From Mesotaenium endlicherianum (taxonomy: Eukaryota > Streptophyta > Zygnematophyceae > Zygnematales > Mesotaeniaceae): 42,974 nucleotides of DNA. The translations under genes and the position numbers were made by a program. Where the stretch lies: the NCBI GenBank assembly GCA_009602735.1, contig WELA01003352.1:95933-138906 (forward strand). The letters are read 5' to 3'. This document shows, piece by piece, positions 1 through 17,172 of this stretch. Under the pieces are notes generated by a model. It was not told the origin of the DNA, made no database searches, and saw only the letters and a program-made list of their open reading frames with translations. Position 1 is the stretch's first letter, and each line of letters begins with the position of its first letter.

Positions 1-324
1 GGGGGGAGGGGGGGGGGTGTTCTTTCGCAACAACTCAGAGGGGGGTGCAAATTGCAGGCAAGGACAGTGCATTCGTGAGACCTCTAGGGAAGGCACAGGC
101 GTGGCCACAGCTGGCAGCCACGCCGTCCTTACGCAAGAAGAGAGGCGATGGGAGAGAGCACAAAAACCATCTCCTTCATCTCCTTCTGGCACAAAGCTCC
201 AAGTGTCAAAAAACTAGGCAAGCAGCATCAGCAGCAGTCATGGCAACCTAAGGGTCCGTCTTGCCACTTTCAAGGGAGGTGTGCGCACGCTAAGTGTGCA
301 TGGAAGATAGAGGACGAAGCCTAC
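1..324. other. Left edge: probable Nup98 intron, no exon found
   Basis: Downstream of the donor of the last recognised Nup98 exon. Short open frames exist on both strands but none resembles a nucleoporin. The first 17 bases are almost pure G, so the window begins on a homopolymer tract. Confidence 0.4.
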
Positions 325-3300
325 CTGGCTGGGAAGCCCCCAGGCCGCCAAAGCTGAAGGAGCTTGGGGTCGCGCCAGTTGTCGCCGTCCCGAAGCCTCC
401 GAACGATGCCATGGGCTGCACAGGGTCACCCCAAACCGTTCAGGCGAGTGTGACGAGATCAGAGGGCTGCTTTGCAGGCCCAAAGCATGCTGGGAGGAGC
501 ACATGCCTCCCCACAGCGGAGAGTACAGGAGCAGGCTGCACTGATCCTCAAAGACGAGCACCAGGCGGCTGCTGCTTCACTTCCCACCAGCATGGGGAGC
601 AGCACAGCATGTACTGTGTAATGGAGAAGTGGATAAAAAGGCCCAGCATAGATGGGCAGGAGCGCAGGGGACAGAGAGCCCCCACGCATAAATGCATGCA
701 CGGGGCTACGCAACGCATGCTTGAGGGCGCTGTTTCATGCCAAGGCTGCCAACTCCTCAGCCTCTCCCCGCTGGATGTGCCCAAGATGACGTGTGTCCCT
801 CGACGAAAGGCACCGCCCTGGGCCGCACCAGCTTCCAGCCTGCAGGTGGGGGCTGCCAAAGATGTGCCCTGTACCGTGCTGCCTTGCAGAGGTGGTGCAG
901 GGCATGCCCCACAACAGCACGCAACAACAACTGCAGAGGCAGTTTCACCACCTTGACACCAGTGGAGCTGGCGCATGGCAGGAGCAAGGAGGGGGGGNGG
1001 AGAGGGCAAGGGGTGCTGGAGGGGGGAAGAGCGAGGAGATTTTTGTAACAGCAGCAAGAAGCACGGGAGAAGAAGCGTACCGACGACTGCGTGAGGCCGG
1101 CTGGCTTGGTCTGCCCGAACCCGAACCCGGCGGTGCCGGCAGCGCCCGTGCTCTGCCCAAAGAGGCCGCCCCCGCCGAAGCTGGGCGTGGTGCTGGCGGC
1201 GCCGAAGGCGGGCGTGGAGCTCCCAAAGGCGGGCATGGAGGACTGCCCGAAACCGAAGCCTGACGACTGCGGCTGCTGGGGCGTGGCGCCAAACAGGCTG
1301 CTGCCGCCGAATGCAGACGAGGACGCCGCCTGGCCGAACGCGGAGGTGGCGCCCGCTCCTGCCGCCGGCTGGCCAAACAGCCCCCCGCCGCCGGCGGCGC
1401 CTGCTGTCGCACCAAAGCCGCCGAACGCGGGCTGCGACGGCTGTGCCTGGGGGGTGCCAAAGAGCGACGTCGTAGCACCAAAGGCCGGCGTCGTACTGGC
1501 GGCACCAAACGCAGACCCAAACGCCGGGGTGGAGGCGGCCTGGCCGAACGCGGGGGTGGATGACTGGCCGAAAGCGGGCGTGCTGCCGGCACCCACCTGA
1601 CCAAACAGGGACGTCGCGGGCTGCCCAAAGGGCGATGGGGAGGACCCGAACGCGGGGGCTGACTGTGACTGGCCGAAGGCGGAGGATGCCTGCTGCTGGG
1701 GCTGCTGCCCAAAGGCCAGCGTGGAGGTGCCGCCAAATAGGCTGGGCTGGGAGGCTGCCTGCCCGAAAGGGCTGGGCGCTGCGGCCGCCCCGAAGGCAGG
1801 CGTTGCCACCGGCGCGCCGAATGGGCTCGCCTGCTGCGGCTGCCCAAAGATGCTCCCCCCCGCCTGCGCTGGCGCTGGCCCGCCTGCTCACACCGCCAGA
1901 TGCAGCACACATACACATACAAAGAAAGAGAGGAGGAGGGGGGGAGGGGGGGTGAGGGGACAGCAGCGCAAATTTGTGACTGTCAGTGTCCTAGTATAGA
2001 AGAACAAGCCACAAGTGGTGAGGTTTGCCTGGCTTGGATACTGGCCCAGCTGCATGGCGCGAGCTTGCCGGGTGGCCTGGCCTGCCGGGTGGCCCTCAGG
2101 TGCCACACATGCATGCAGAAGCACACCTCATCACCGGTCCTAGTGCCAATAGCTGCTCAGGAACGCCCGGGCACTGTGACGCCCCAGGCTTCTAGCTTCT
2201 GCCACAGCGGTGCTTGAATTGAACAGAGCAGGCATGACCTGCGTCTTCCTCACCCATGTCTGCCAAGTGCTACAAGGCAGATCCCTGCAATACCCCAGTG
2301 GCAGAAGCCTGGGACGTTCGCACCGAGAGCACCCACGCCTTGCTGGGAGCTACAGGGCAGATCTTGTGGCTATCACTAGAACTCACCAGCGACCGATTCT
2401 AAGCGCTAAAGCACCCTCTTGGGCAAGATCTTCCATAAACTGCCCGTCAAGAAAGAGAGGCCTATGGGATGCGCACAAAGACCGCCGCCGCATGAAGCGC
2501 CTCCCAACGAGGCTGGACCGCTGAAACCAAGAAAGATTGCAGTCTCCCGCCCCTCTGCATGCTCCTTCTCAACGTCGTGACTCCGCAACCAGAGTTGCCA
2601 GAGTCGAGAGAGGGCAATCCTGAGGGAGCTTTTGCCATCAGGAGCAGGTAGAGTGCCGGAGAGCGCGGAGTGGAGAGTGGAGGGCGCACCTTTGTCGCCG
2701 GCCTGGTAGTCCTCCCACCGCAGCTCCTCCACGCTCTTGTTGCGGTAAGCCGGCATCGCGGAAATGGACACAAACTTGCCGGCCTGTCCCGCAACGCCAC
2801 CTGTGCTGGAGTCCGTGTCGGGCGTCACAGCGTACGGGGCCGCCCGGCTGCCCGCCTTCTGAGCGCCAAATGGCGACGCTGCGCCGAAAGCACCGGCAGC
2901 GCCAAACGCCGGGGTGGCAGCAGCACCTGGCAGGAGAGCCCCCCACGCACATGCCACATTTCAGAGTGGCATCGTGTGAGGGGCTATAAGCCACCTGCGC
3001 TGCCAGTCCAGCTACTGCCTCCAGGCCCAGAGGAACCGAAATGTGTTCTTAAAGAATCTGCACCAGAAGATGGTGGCACACTGCAATGCGATGAACACTG
3101 AAACCTGATATCGAGAGGCCCTGCTTAACTGCATCGCAAGCTCACCAGCGCATCCATGCCTAAACCCTGACTGCTGATGACAAGGCCTTCTTGTGCCGGC
3201 AAGGGGCTGAGCGTTCGCAACATGTGGCCGAGAAAAGAATTTGTGGCCAAGAGAAGATTAGGGGACAAGAGAGGAGGCCCCGCGGACGTGGAAGCAAACA

Positions 3301-5109
3301 AGGAGCCAAAAGCAAGAAGGTATCAAGGTGCACCAGTGATGCGCTGAAAAAGAAAATGCAAGAGGTCGGAGTGGGGCCGAAAACGGGGGTTAGTGTGCGT
3401 GTGCACCGAAGGGAGAAGCCGCAGCGGGGGTGCTGCCAAAGACGCTGGTGGTGGTCCCGAACGCTGGCGCCGGCGTCGCTGCAGCCTGGCCAAACGCCGG
3501 CGTCTGGCTGCCGAAGATGGACGGCGTGGCTCCAAACGCGGGCGTGGAGGAGGCCTGGCCAAAGGCAGGCGTGGAGGCGGGGGCCCCAAACGCCGAAGAG
3601 GGCGTGGAGCCAAAGGCCGAGGGCGTGGCTGACCCGAATGCATTGGTGGCCCCAAACGGCTGCGAGTTGAAGGCCGGCTGGCTGGGCTGGCCGAAGGTGC
3701 TGGCTCCGAAGGGGTTCGCCTGCCCCGGTGTGGTGGTACCAAATGCTCCAAACCCGGTACCGGCCGGCTTCTGCTGCCCAAACACCGAGGTCGCTGAGCA
3801 CTCCGCCACCACCATAGCATGCCACATCGAAAAGAGGCGTGAGAGGGAAGAAACCACCAGTGCACACGAACATTTTACATCCAAGGCCGGAGGAAAAGAA
3901 GACAGCATAGCACACAAGCACACCAAAGCCACGGTGGGCGAACGATGCTCATGAATGTCCTCTGCTGTTGAAGCCACAGAGGCAGCCCTAGAAGAGAAAC
4001 AGGTCTGCACCAGCACCAGGGCCAGAACAAATTTAAGACTGAGGAGAACAGCATGCCTATCTACCAGTCATCATTTTCATGAGGAATTGAAGACTATGTA
4101 AGCTAGTGAGAAAGGAGGCCCCTTGCCTTACAGACTGCACTTGCTCTGCAAGCTAAACCCTCCTGAAGCTGGCACCAGCTGTCCCGCTGGTGCCCTCAGG
4201 AACCCTCAGAGGACACACACATGATGATCCCATGACTGCACGCAAACTAGCATGCCATTCAACAGCATTCGCAAACCTACCCAAGTCGCCAGCCAATAAG
4301 AAGAGTCACTGCTCACAAGCTGCGACGTCCTCAAAAACTACATCTCTCCCCTGGTTACAGGGGAAGAAGGAAATATTACTGTAAGAGAGCCTTACTTCCA
4401 AACGCAGGAGCAGGGGAAGCTCCAAAGGCAGGCTGGGTCACACCAAACACGCCCGTGGCTGTCCCGGAACCAAATACGGAGCCTCCTGCCGGCTGCCCTG
4501 CCTGGCCAAAGGGAGAGCTGCCTCCAAATGGCGAAGACGACGCGCCGAAAGGATTGCTAGGCTGACCAAACGGAGTAGTTGTGGAGTTCGCACCAAATGG
4601 ATTACTGGCTGCTCCTGATGCTCCAAAGGGACTCGAAGCGCCCCCGAAGGCTGCCACAAGAAGGTGCAGAAATATCTCGACATCAGGTTAGGTCAGAACC
4701 CGAGCAAAAGCTGGGCCTGCTGTGGGCCTCATTGAGTGTTATGGAAAGTTGCAAAGGTGTGCCCTAGAATCACAAAGAAGATGATGAAGAAGATAATGAG
4801 GTGGATTAACCTAACACCAGCAGAAGATCTTTATCTGGAACATCATGACAAACAGAAAGAAGAGGAAGATCATGACATGAAGCATGCACAACCTACTATA
4901 TGACAGGTGCCTCAGCAAGTTGATTACACCCAAGCATAGGCAGCCAAACACAAGTAGCATGAGAAACAACAGAGAATATTCTCAAGAAATAAGTCCACCT
5001 CACAGATAAGACCACATGTGTCAAACCAAAAACACTACAATATAAGGCTGCAATATCTGACATGTGAGATGAAAGGCAAGAAGAGCTTACGGCTTGCTGC
5101 ACCGAACAT
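325..5109 (-). CDS. NUP98: Nucleoporin Nup98, N-terminal FG/GLEBS part (3' end off the window)
   Basis: Phenylalanine-glycine nucleoporin of the nuclear pore; FG repeats form the permeability barrier and the GLEBS segment docks the mRNA-export factor Rae1 (family knowledge). Exons read on the minus strand: 5091-5109, 4396-4650, 3407-3793, 2690-2926, 1081-1883 and 325-415. All junctions are GT-AG and keep frame, giving 597 residues so far. The start is the ATG at 5107-5109; the protein begins MFGAASPFG, and an MFG start is typical of plant Nup98. I count about 64 FG dipeptides, mostly PAFG, SPFG and LFG. Exon 4 carries the GLEBS-like signature [20 protein letters not shown] followed by WEDYQ. 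The next exon would start with phase 1, and no further FG codons occur on this strand in bases 1-324. The C-terminal autoproteolytic domain expected in the family is therefore outside the window. Exons are GC-rich. Identity is secure; the exact splice site of exon 6 is less so. Confidence 0.9.
984..1031. repeat. G-rich tract with one unresolved base
   Basis: Run of G with an N at 998, inside Nup98 intron 5 (416-1080). It encodes no FG sequence on either strand. See the finding on unresolved bases in G/C homopolymers. Confidence 0.7.
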
Positions 5110-6567
5110 GGTGCTGTCAATTCCTCGGAAGGGACCACGAGGCTGGCCACTCAGGAGAGAAACGGCATCAAGAATGTACTTGCAAAGTCAGCAATTCCCC
5201 AAAGCTAAGACTACTGCTGAATTATAACTGTCCTACAACCAAAAATTTGATGGCTTTCTCGGCTACAAATAAGCCAAAAATCATGTAAATACGCAGGAAA
5301 AATGGTTATGTGCAGAAGCTTCAATGGCGCTCAACCATGGCAGCTAGATGGCAAACTTCTTCACACGAGATGTCCGAGGATTTTGATTGGAGTGGCTGTA
5401 AAAAGCTCCGTTCCTGGTTCTTACTGCTGATTAACGTGTGATAGACGTCGCTGCTTCGTGCAACAGATGGGGCGACGTCGCCTTTAACATATACCGACTT
5501 CCCGAGCATATGATACAAATGTGCAAGAAACTGCAAAAAAATGCCAAATTGAGGCCTACCGTATTAAGGTCGACCCACGTAAGCAGATGTGAAGCTCCTT
5601 TTCACACCAATTTGAGCTTCGGGGCCGAGAATAATTGAAGCATGGAGACTCCTCGAGTAGTCAGTTGAGTGGTGTCGGCCTCTTTAAAATGATGACACCT
5701 TCGCATTAATTTTTATTTGGTTCTTCGCAGATCTTCGAGTGCTTGAGTCGCTTGCGGTCGCTTACCTCAGCCAGCTTCAGCTACCTTTCAAGTTTCAAGC
5801 AGTTTCAACCTGGTTTCAACTTCTCAAGTATTGGACTTCAAAGCTTCCTAGCTCGGTCCCAGCTACGTTGACCGAGACTCGTCCGCGTATAATTATTTAA
5901 GTGATTTCAAGTTTTCAAGCAGAAATGAAGGGGCTTCAGCTGGGCTTCAGCCGGCTTTAACAGAGTCTTGGCCTGTTGTGACTGATCACGACCAAAGCTT
6001 TGACAGAGGTCTACTAATGAGTTGAGCCCATTCTGCCACATTCTGCGAGCGATTATTGGCAGATTATTGGTGTCGTGTGTTGCATATCTCATTAAGGAAC
6101 TTGTAGCAACTTTCAGATCACGTTGCAGCAGGGAGCAGCGTAGCAATTTTTCCTTTATTGCTCGCTACACCAATCGAGACTTTTCCAATGCACCTTTGAG
6201 GGTAATATAGACCTGCATGCAACTAGAAGTTCTGCTTTGGGAGAAAGGTTGGAGCACGTACTTGAAAACACTCCATGTTCTTCTTCAGGCTAGGGACCTT
6301 TCCGAATTAGGTCATAACTGTCTAGTATGTGACCTTATCGGCTAAATATTCTGCAACTCGGATGTAACGTCGCTTTTTCCACTAGTTCTTTCTATGTTTC
6401 TTCTATAGTGGTCTCCTGGGCGCACTAGCTGCATCATCTGCGACACATGCACAAGAAGAGTGTCTTTACGCTTCTCTCATTCACTTGAGAGATCGCATTG
6501 GCGCTGGAGGGAGGATATTGTTGTCCAGTATGTGAGCGTGGACATTTGAGGAGCTCGCTCTCTTTGA
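5110..6567. promoter_or_regulatory. Divergent intergenic region between Nup98 and the 6568 gene
   Basis: About 1.46 kb separating two genes transcribed away from each other, so both promoters should lie here. No clear TATA element or conserved box could be assigned. Bases about 5770-5965 contain many copies of TTCAA or TTCAG-type words in an imperfect, irregular array. Short open frames (for example 5438-5638 plus) lack recognisable similarity. Confidence 0.4.
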
Positions 6568-8756
6568 ATGGCAAAGAAGATGAATATGATGGATCCTTTA
6601 TCGACCCTAGACGATTCTGATAGTGATTCGGACGACCAGCAAGGAGATCTTCCTCTTGCTTCAGCTGACACTAGCCAAAAGATAAGCAAAGGTAGGGTGA
6701 CGAAGTCGGTCAAACACTGTCAATTTTGAATGTCAACCATTGAAGTTATCCTTGCCCACAAGCTAGTAGATGTTACAGAGCAAAAGTCGCCCATGTGATA
6801 GTGAGATTGCCATTTAGATTTCTTTCCTATCCTATGCTCAGCACTAAGTACCAGTTTCCTCTGTTTCCCTTGTTTTTTGACAGGGTCATCATTGGGAAAG
6901 GTTGCACAAGCTCCTGTTCCAGCCAAGAAGCATGCGATGAATTTTGAGACCCTAAGCAAGCATGGCTTTAAAGGAGGCCCTTCAGTCCTCTTTGTGCCTC
7001 CCCCAAAGGAAGACTCACAGCATAGCTATGAGTGGGGCCAAGGTAAGCGCAAAGATCCGGACGAGGAGCCTGAATCGTTTGAGGAAAGGGAACGCTTGAG
7101 GCTGGTGGCAAACGACAGAAGTATTGAGGTAACCTCTTCCCTCCTTTATCCCTCCGGTCCTTGCCAGGCCGTCATTTAAACTTGGCATAATGAGCCTTAT
7201 TCACAGTCAGTGCCTTATGTGCACTTGCCCAGAGATCATTAAGGCCTTTGTCTCGGCAAAATTGCATATGCATAAATACCTGACAGTGGAATGACACAAT
7301 AGCTGCTAGCAAGCAACCTGGAAAATATACGAAATATTGATTGATTCCTGGAGGTAAGGAGCAGAAAGGGGAGAAGTGACTGATGGGAACAGGGGCGGGG
7401 GGTGGCGGGGGGGGGTGCCGATGGGACACAAAAAATAAAGACTACTCAAGAAGAATCTAGTCTAAACACACTCTTTTACAGTGCCTTCTTTTCACACTTT
7501 CTCCACTCTTCTTCTCGACTCCCTGACACCCCTTGCCACGAGATTGTGAAGTGATGCAATGACAGCTCTTGGGATGCAACACGACGAATGCGCATACAAT
7601 ATTCCCAGGAAAGGGGCCATGCAGAGTTGCACGTCTTGTGATGCACCACGTGTCAGCTGGCGCTCTTGGCATCAGGTTTCTGCAAAGAGAGAGGGAGGCA
7701 GGGAGGGTGGAGATGGGGAGGGAGGAGGGGATGGCGAGAAGGGGGGAAAGAGGGGGGGAGTAAGACAGGGAGAGCTGTTCTGGGCCATGTCAAAGCACGC
7801 CTCCTGGGACGATGACACCTGGGCAACATGTGGTCACAAGGTAGAGGTGCGGCGTTCCAGCTCTCATGTGTGCAGTAGGGACCTGGGAGAAAGGTTTGAG
7901 CCCTTGAAGAATCTTGTGTCCAGCATATTCTTTACATATATTTAGCCATCATTCAATGAAAGCATATGTTTACTTTTAGCTGCTGCATAATGTCGTTCAG
8001 GTAACATGAGCTCTTGACCAAAAGACAAAATTTACGGGCTTGAAGCAACTTGTCCACTGCCCTTGTCAAACAACACAGTCAGACCCCTAGCCTCTACCAT
8101 GCGTCAAACAGCCCCCTCCCCATTGCTCCTACTCTGCCCCACACAACATAAGCTTGTCAACCTCTGCTGTCCTTGTTATTTGGAGAGACATCTACGCGTC
8201 CCTTGACCCACAAATGCTCATTGAAGACGTTCTCACGCGCTCCAGGCCCAGTCCATCCTCCTCTCCCCTCTCCCCTCCCCTCCCTCCCTCCCTCCGCGCC
8301 TGACCCCTACTTCCTCCTGCTCCCTTAGGAAGCTGGCTGTTGTTCTGTTCCAAATGACAGGTGTAAACTTGCAGTGAGCAGGCACTCAAGTCAACTTTTG
8401 CAACCTGCAGGTGGTCAGTTGAGCTTAGACGCACATTTCTAGCAGGGTCCCTGCTAACAAGCTGCCTTCTTAAAATGCAGGGACTAGTCGGTTGACAGGC
8501 TCTTCAAACTCTCACGCTTTTGCGTGCCTCTTGCTTCTTACCACATGGTGGGCAGGCTGCAGCTCTTGCAATCGCGGGCTTTGAGGCGAACAAGAAGCTT
8601 CGCAAAGATGCAGCCGAAGAGCGCCGAGCGCTGTCCTTCAACCAGAAGGAGAAGCGGAAGAGAGAAATGGGACAGGCGAGCAAGGGCAAGAACTATGTAG
8701 AAGAAGAGAAGCGCCTGCTTCGAGACCAAGGCGTGTACTCTGGTTTTGACAAGTGA
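6568..8756 (+). CDS. Conserved charged eukaryotic protein of unknown function (189 aa)
   Basis: Exons 6568-6691, 6884-7128 and 8556-8756, joined in frame through GT-AG introns. An in-frame TGA lies immediately before the ATG at 6568, fixing the start. The N-terminus is acidic and serine-rich (DDSDSDSDD). The middle contains NFETLSKHGFKGGPSVLFVP. The third exon encodes a strongly basic helix ending in the motif GKNYVEEEKRLLRDQGVYSG and FDK. I recognise the C-terminal pattern as typical of a conserved small nuclear-type protein but cannot name the family. Charge distribution suggests a helical or coiled-coil RNA- or chromatin-associated protein; that is inference. A second good donor (GTAAGC at 7043) sits inside exon 2; using it would shift the frame into exon 3. 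The 1.4-kb second intron could hide a small exon. Confidence 0.65.
7682..7762. repeat. Purine-rich intronic tract
   Basis: Nearly uninterrupted A/G sequence (GGGAGG and GAGAAGG words) within the second intron of the 6568 gene. A complementary-type pyrimidine tract, CTCCC-rich, occurs at about 8260-8297 in the same intron. No coding content recognised. Confidence 0.6.
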
Positions 8757-9561
8757 CTTGGTTTCTGCCAGGACCAGTTGTCTGAGGGAGCCCAAAGAAG
8801 GGGACCAGACCAACTGCTGCTCCATGTGTACAGGTCAATAATCAAGGTAACAAGATTGAATGGCCGATTAAGTGAAACATAGCAACAATTTTAAACCCAG
8901 GATTGATGGAAGGGGTAGAGATTTAAGGACTTGTGAAGTAGGAAATGAGTTACAGATATTCTGTGTTAAGCCGGTGATCACCACTAGGTCTGAACCTGTA
9001 GAGGTTTCCTGACAGCCCTAATGGTATAGAGGTGAAGCCTGTGCTGATGAACTTAGAAGCTGCTACCACTTGCGAGCGGTACAGAATAAGGTCCTTTAAC
9101 AATAGCAAAGTAATCCTTTTTTAGAATCCTGAATAACTCCTTCCAGAGAAATATTTGACGCATCTAAGGAGTAGAGGTTGGTGTTACTGCAGCTGTGCTT
9201 TTTAGATCATGTGGACATCATCAGGCCACTCCAGTGATGCTTCTTTACTGTTGCCTGTTATGCGAGTGTATGTAAGGCTACACAATCTTGCAGCAATGAT
9301 GAAACAGCTGCTTGCATGTTTCAGCCCGCATATGCGAAGCATCTGGCCAGAAAGAAAAGTAGCTGGATAAGGATGACATGAAGGCATGTACTTTGCACAG
9401 GCCTTGTTTGTGTCAGTTTATGTACATCATTCCTGCGAACCAGCAGCTTGCACCCTAACCGTAGTCAGCTGCAATGACCCGCAGTAACTCTAGGGTGACT
9501 ACAATAAGATCACAAAATCCTAAAGAATGATTGGAATACTACAATGACATGTTATGAAGCC
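8757..9561. other. Convergent intergenic region, no gene seen
   Basis: Space between the stop of the 6568 gene (plus) and the stop of the DUF309 gene (minus); both 3' untranslated regions should be here. Short open frames only, none convincing. Confidence 0.5.
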
Positions 9562-11053
9562 CTAACTATAAGACCTTAGGTCTGCTTCTGACGCTTGCAG
9601 ATATGGTAAAGCCACTCTTTGGGGCACCATGTTCGGGTAATCTACAGAATCAACTGCGCCTTCACCCTGGGGACAAAATTGCAAGTACAAACGGCCATCC
9701 ACGTCTGTGACTAGTTGGTATAGCACTTTACCAGCGCCATAATTGCCGAGCAATTCATACGACTGCTCAGACCCATCCATAGTGACACACGTATCCCCCG
9801 CACCTGCACAAGGAAACATGGAGAAGCAGTGATACTCAGCAGGTTTGTGAAAGCCGTGGTGAGGACCAGCAGAAGGAGATGAGTACACACATGTCCACGT
9901 GGATGTCACTGAGGCATGACAGCTCGTGTATGAAAAGGCAGGCACAAACCGACGCACACTGACAAAAAAAAAAACTGGCACTCGCGCAAGCTTCTGCCAG
10001 TCTGCTTTTGAAAATCCTCTGTACTCCACCTCTCTGTCAGTCCTCTTGAGGCTGTCGCTAAATTATGAAAGACTACAAGCTGGGGAGATGCTATGCAATT
10101 ATTCACATCGCGTTGCACACGACAGGTCTAATTTAGCACACATCTACACGTCAGGACATGATGCCTAGCCACTCGAAACTTTAGACTTACAAGCGGCGTG
10201 CTCGAGCTGTGTGTTGTACACAAACTCCAGGAGGCTTGATGATGACTCAGCAAATTGTTTCAAGGAGCCAGTCAGTCGCAGTCTTTGCATCCTGCTGACG
10301 CCTTCTCCTAGCTCCATCATTGCTCCCTTATGATTCTGTTAAATCATCCCTTTCTCGATCCCAACAAGGTGACAATGGCTACTTAGAAAGGACCCGCAAT
10401 AGACAAAACAGCAGAGAAATTGGCAAAGACACAATTTTCAACCTTGGAGGCTGCAAGACTAGCATGCAGTACATCAGCTGAATGTATCAACGTTGGTCAA
10501 TGAATGTAGTCAGAAGGACTTAATTAGGCTCCTGCCCCCTCAGTCATTGAAAGTTTAAGAGAGCAACTGGAGCAGGTTGTACCTGGTTAAGCAGGTGATA
10601 CAGCCCCACTGCACACTGCAAAATGCTGTGAAGGATGCTTCTCTGTGGATCACGAGCTCCGTGCCACAGTTCCTCAAGTACATCATGGCAGCGGTAGTAT
10701 TCTCCAGCATTGAAGAGAGCAACTCCTTCTCCAAAGCTCGCCTTTGAGGAAGTTGTGGAAAAGTCGTCATCATCATCCCAACGATAGGCCAATGCTCGGG
10801 GAGCAACATGCGTTGACTCATAACGTTGGAGCTTACGCTGTATGTGGTAACTTTGTTGAGCAACCACTTTCCGCAACAATTTACTTACATCAGAAAAGGA
10901 AGATCCGTAAGAAGCACAGAGGGTGTGACGATAGGGTTTACATAACCAAGCGACAGCGACCTTATTAGACCGACAAAAGCTTAGAGGGGCAGACGAGCTC
11001 CAAATACTCGTGCTAAACATACAAGACGAGCTTGCAACACTTACAGTGGCCAT
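9562..11053 (-). CDS. DUF309-family protein, probably organelle-targeted (285 aa)
   Basis: Exons 10583-11053, 10191-10335 and 9562-9803 on the minus strand, phases consistent, stop at 9562-9564. The protein has the DUF309 hallmarks: ALFNAGEYYRCHDVLEELWH at the end of exon 1, ILQCAVGLYHLLNQ at the exon junction, then NHKGAMMELGEG opening exon 2. The histidine-containing CHD..LE..W and N.KGA motifs are the conserved core of this bacterial and plastid-lineage helical family, whose biochemical role is not established. The first ~60 residues are rich in Ser, Ala, Cys and Arg and poor in acids, as in a chloroplast or mitochondrial transit peptide (inference). The third exon adds a C-terminal module with LLGNYGAGKVLYQLV, a region I associate with green-lineage members. 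A GTAAGT...ACATACAG pair inside exon 1 would remove 51 in-frame bases; it could be a retained mini-intron. Confidence 0.8.
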
Positions 11054-12271
11054 TGGCCAGTCGGCTACGGCCAATCGACTATACTGTTACTGCTGACTCG
11101 GGGAGTATGAACCAAAAGACTGGTCTAGAGAAGACCGATCTCTTCTGGCACAACTTGGATCATTGCCATGGAGACACGACACCTCGCGGCTATCATTCAA
11201 AAGCACGCACAATAAGCTATGGCTAAGCTCAAACGAAGCCAAAGTCCTTCTAAGACTACTTCAGCAATATTAATATGATGGTTCACGCTAGCTTGGACCT
11301 CTCATTAATACAATGCAGCTGGCTTGCATGTCGAATGAAGCAGTTTATGTTCAATCAGCTGGCTTAAGCTGTCTCCAGCACATTCTCTCCTACCTGATTC
11401 GCAAGGGCAAACGAATCGATGATATGCAGACTAGCGCGCGCGCATCATGCACTTCATCTTGTGGTCATATGAGGCGGTTCTAAATTACTTAAGGGGTAAA
11501 CAGCGTTAAATATGATATATTGAACGAAACAATAAAATCCTGAGCTTCACAGTCACTCCTGAGTTTTCTCTTCTACTTCTGCTTCATGCTCAAGCTTTGT
11601 CGAAAGGATGCATTGTTGACCTTATATCTTATGGCCCTTCATGGGTGTCATATTGCAAGGTAAGAGCAGGAAATAATGAGACCTCCAAGGTCTGTGCTCT
11701 TGTCGACAAATGCAGCGCTAATGACATCCAACAACCAGCATAGCATTATTTAAACTACCACTGCACTGTTGGCCCCACACACATTACCGTGCATTATGAT
11801 TGGTAGCTGGGAGAGGTCACATTGGTCATTTACTCCCGTTCTTGCATGTACAACAAAATTAGTTAGGAGTTCACATAGTGGCCTCGAAGGGATGAAGTTC
11901 CTACTCCAGCTGTTTCACTTGCGAGATGCATCTATTGGCTACGACTGCGAGGCATTTCATCCCCGCACTCACACTCGTTAAAAAACACAATATGCGCGAA
12001 TGTTTCGACACATGTTTCTTTTCTTTATTCTGAACATCGCCATCACAGGCTAAGCCTTCGGATGTCTGTATGAGGGAGGCTGCATAAACGCCCCTTACAT
12101 TAATTTGTTGTGCGCCTGCACTGCACCTGGTTAGACACAAATCTGACCATTGCCACACAGGCATCCTTTTACCAATTGACCGAGTGCATTGAGCTAGTGT
12201 CATCAGTAGACCACGCCACATCCTAGAAGCATCATTTGACCACTGCCATACAAAAACTCCCCACGCAGCGG
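11054..12271. other. Intergenic region upstream of the DUF309 gene and downstream of TADA
   Basis: Both neighbours are on the minus strand, so this 1.2 kb holds the TADA 3' region and the DUF309 promoter. No RNA gene, repeat or convincing reading frame was found; it is AT-richer than the flanking TADA exon. Confidence 0.45.

Positions 12272-17172
<4,901 letters not shown>

Noticed and set aside
548..1918. 456-codon minus-strand frame overlapping Nup98 exon 5
   Set aside because: It is the shadow of the FG-repeat frame; its Arg/Pro/Val composition lacks any domain and it crosses the intron.
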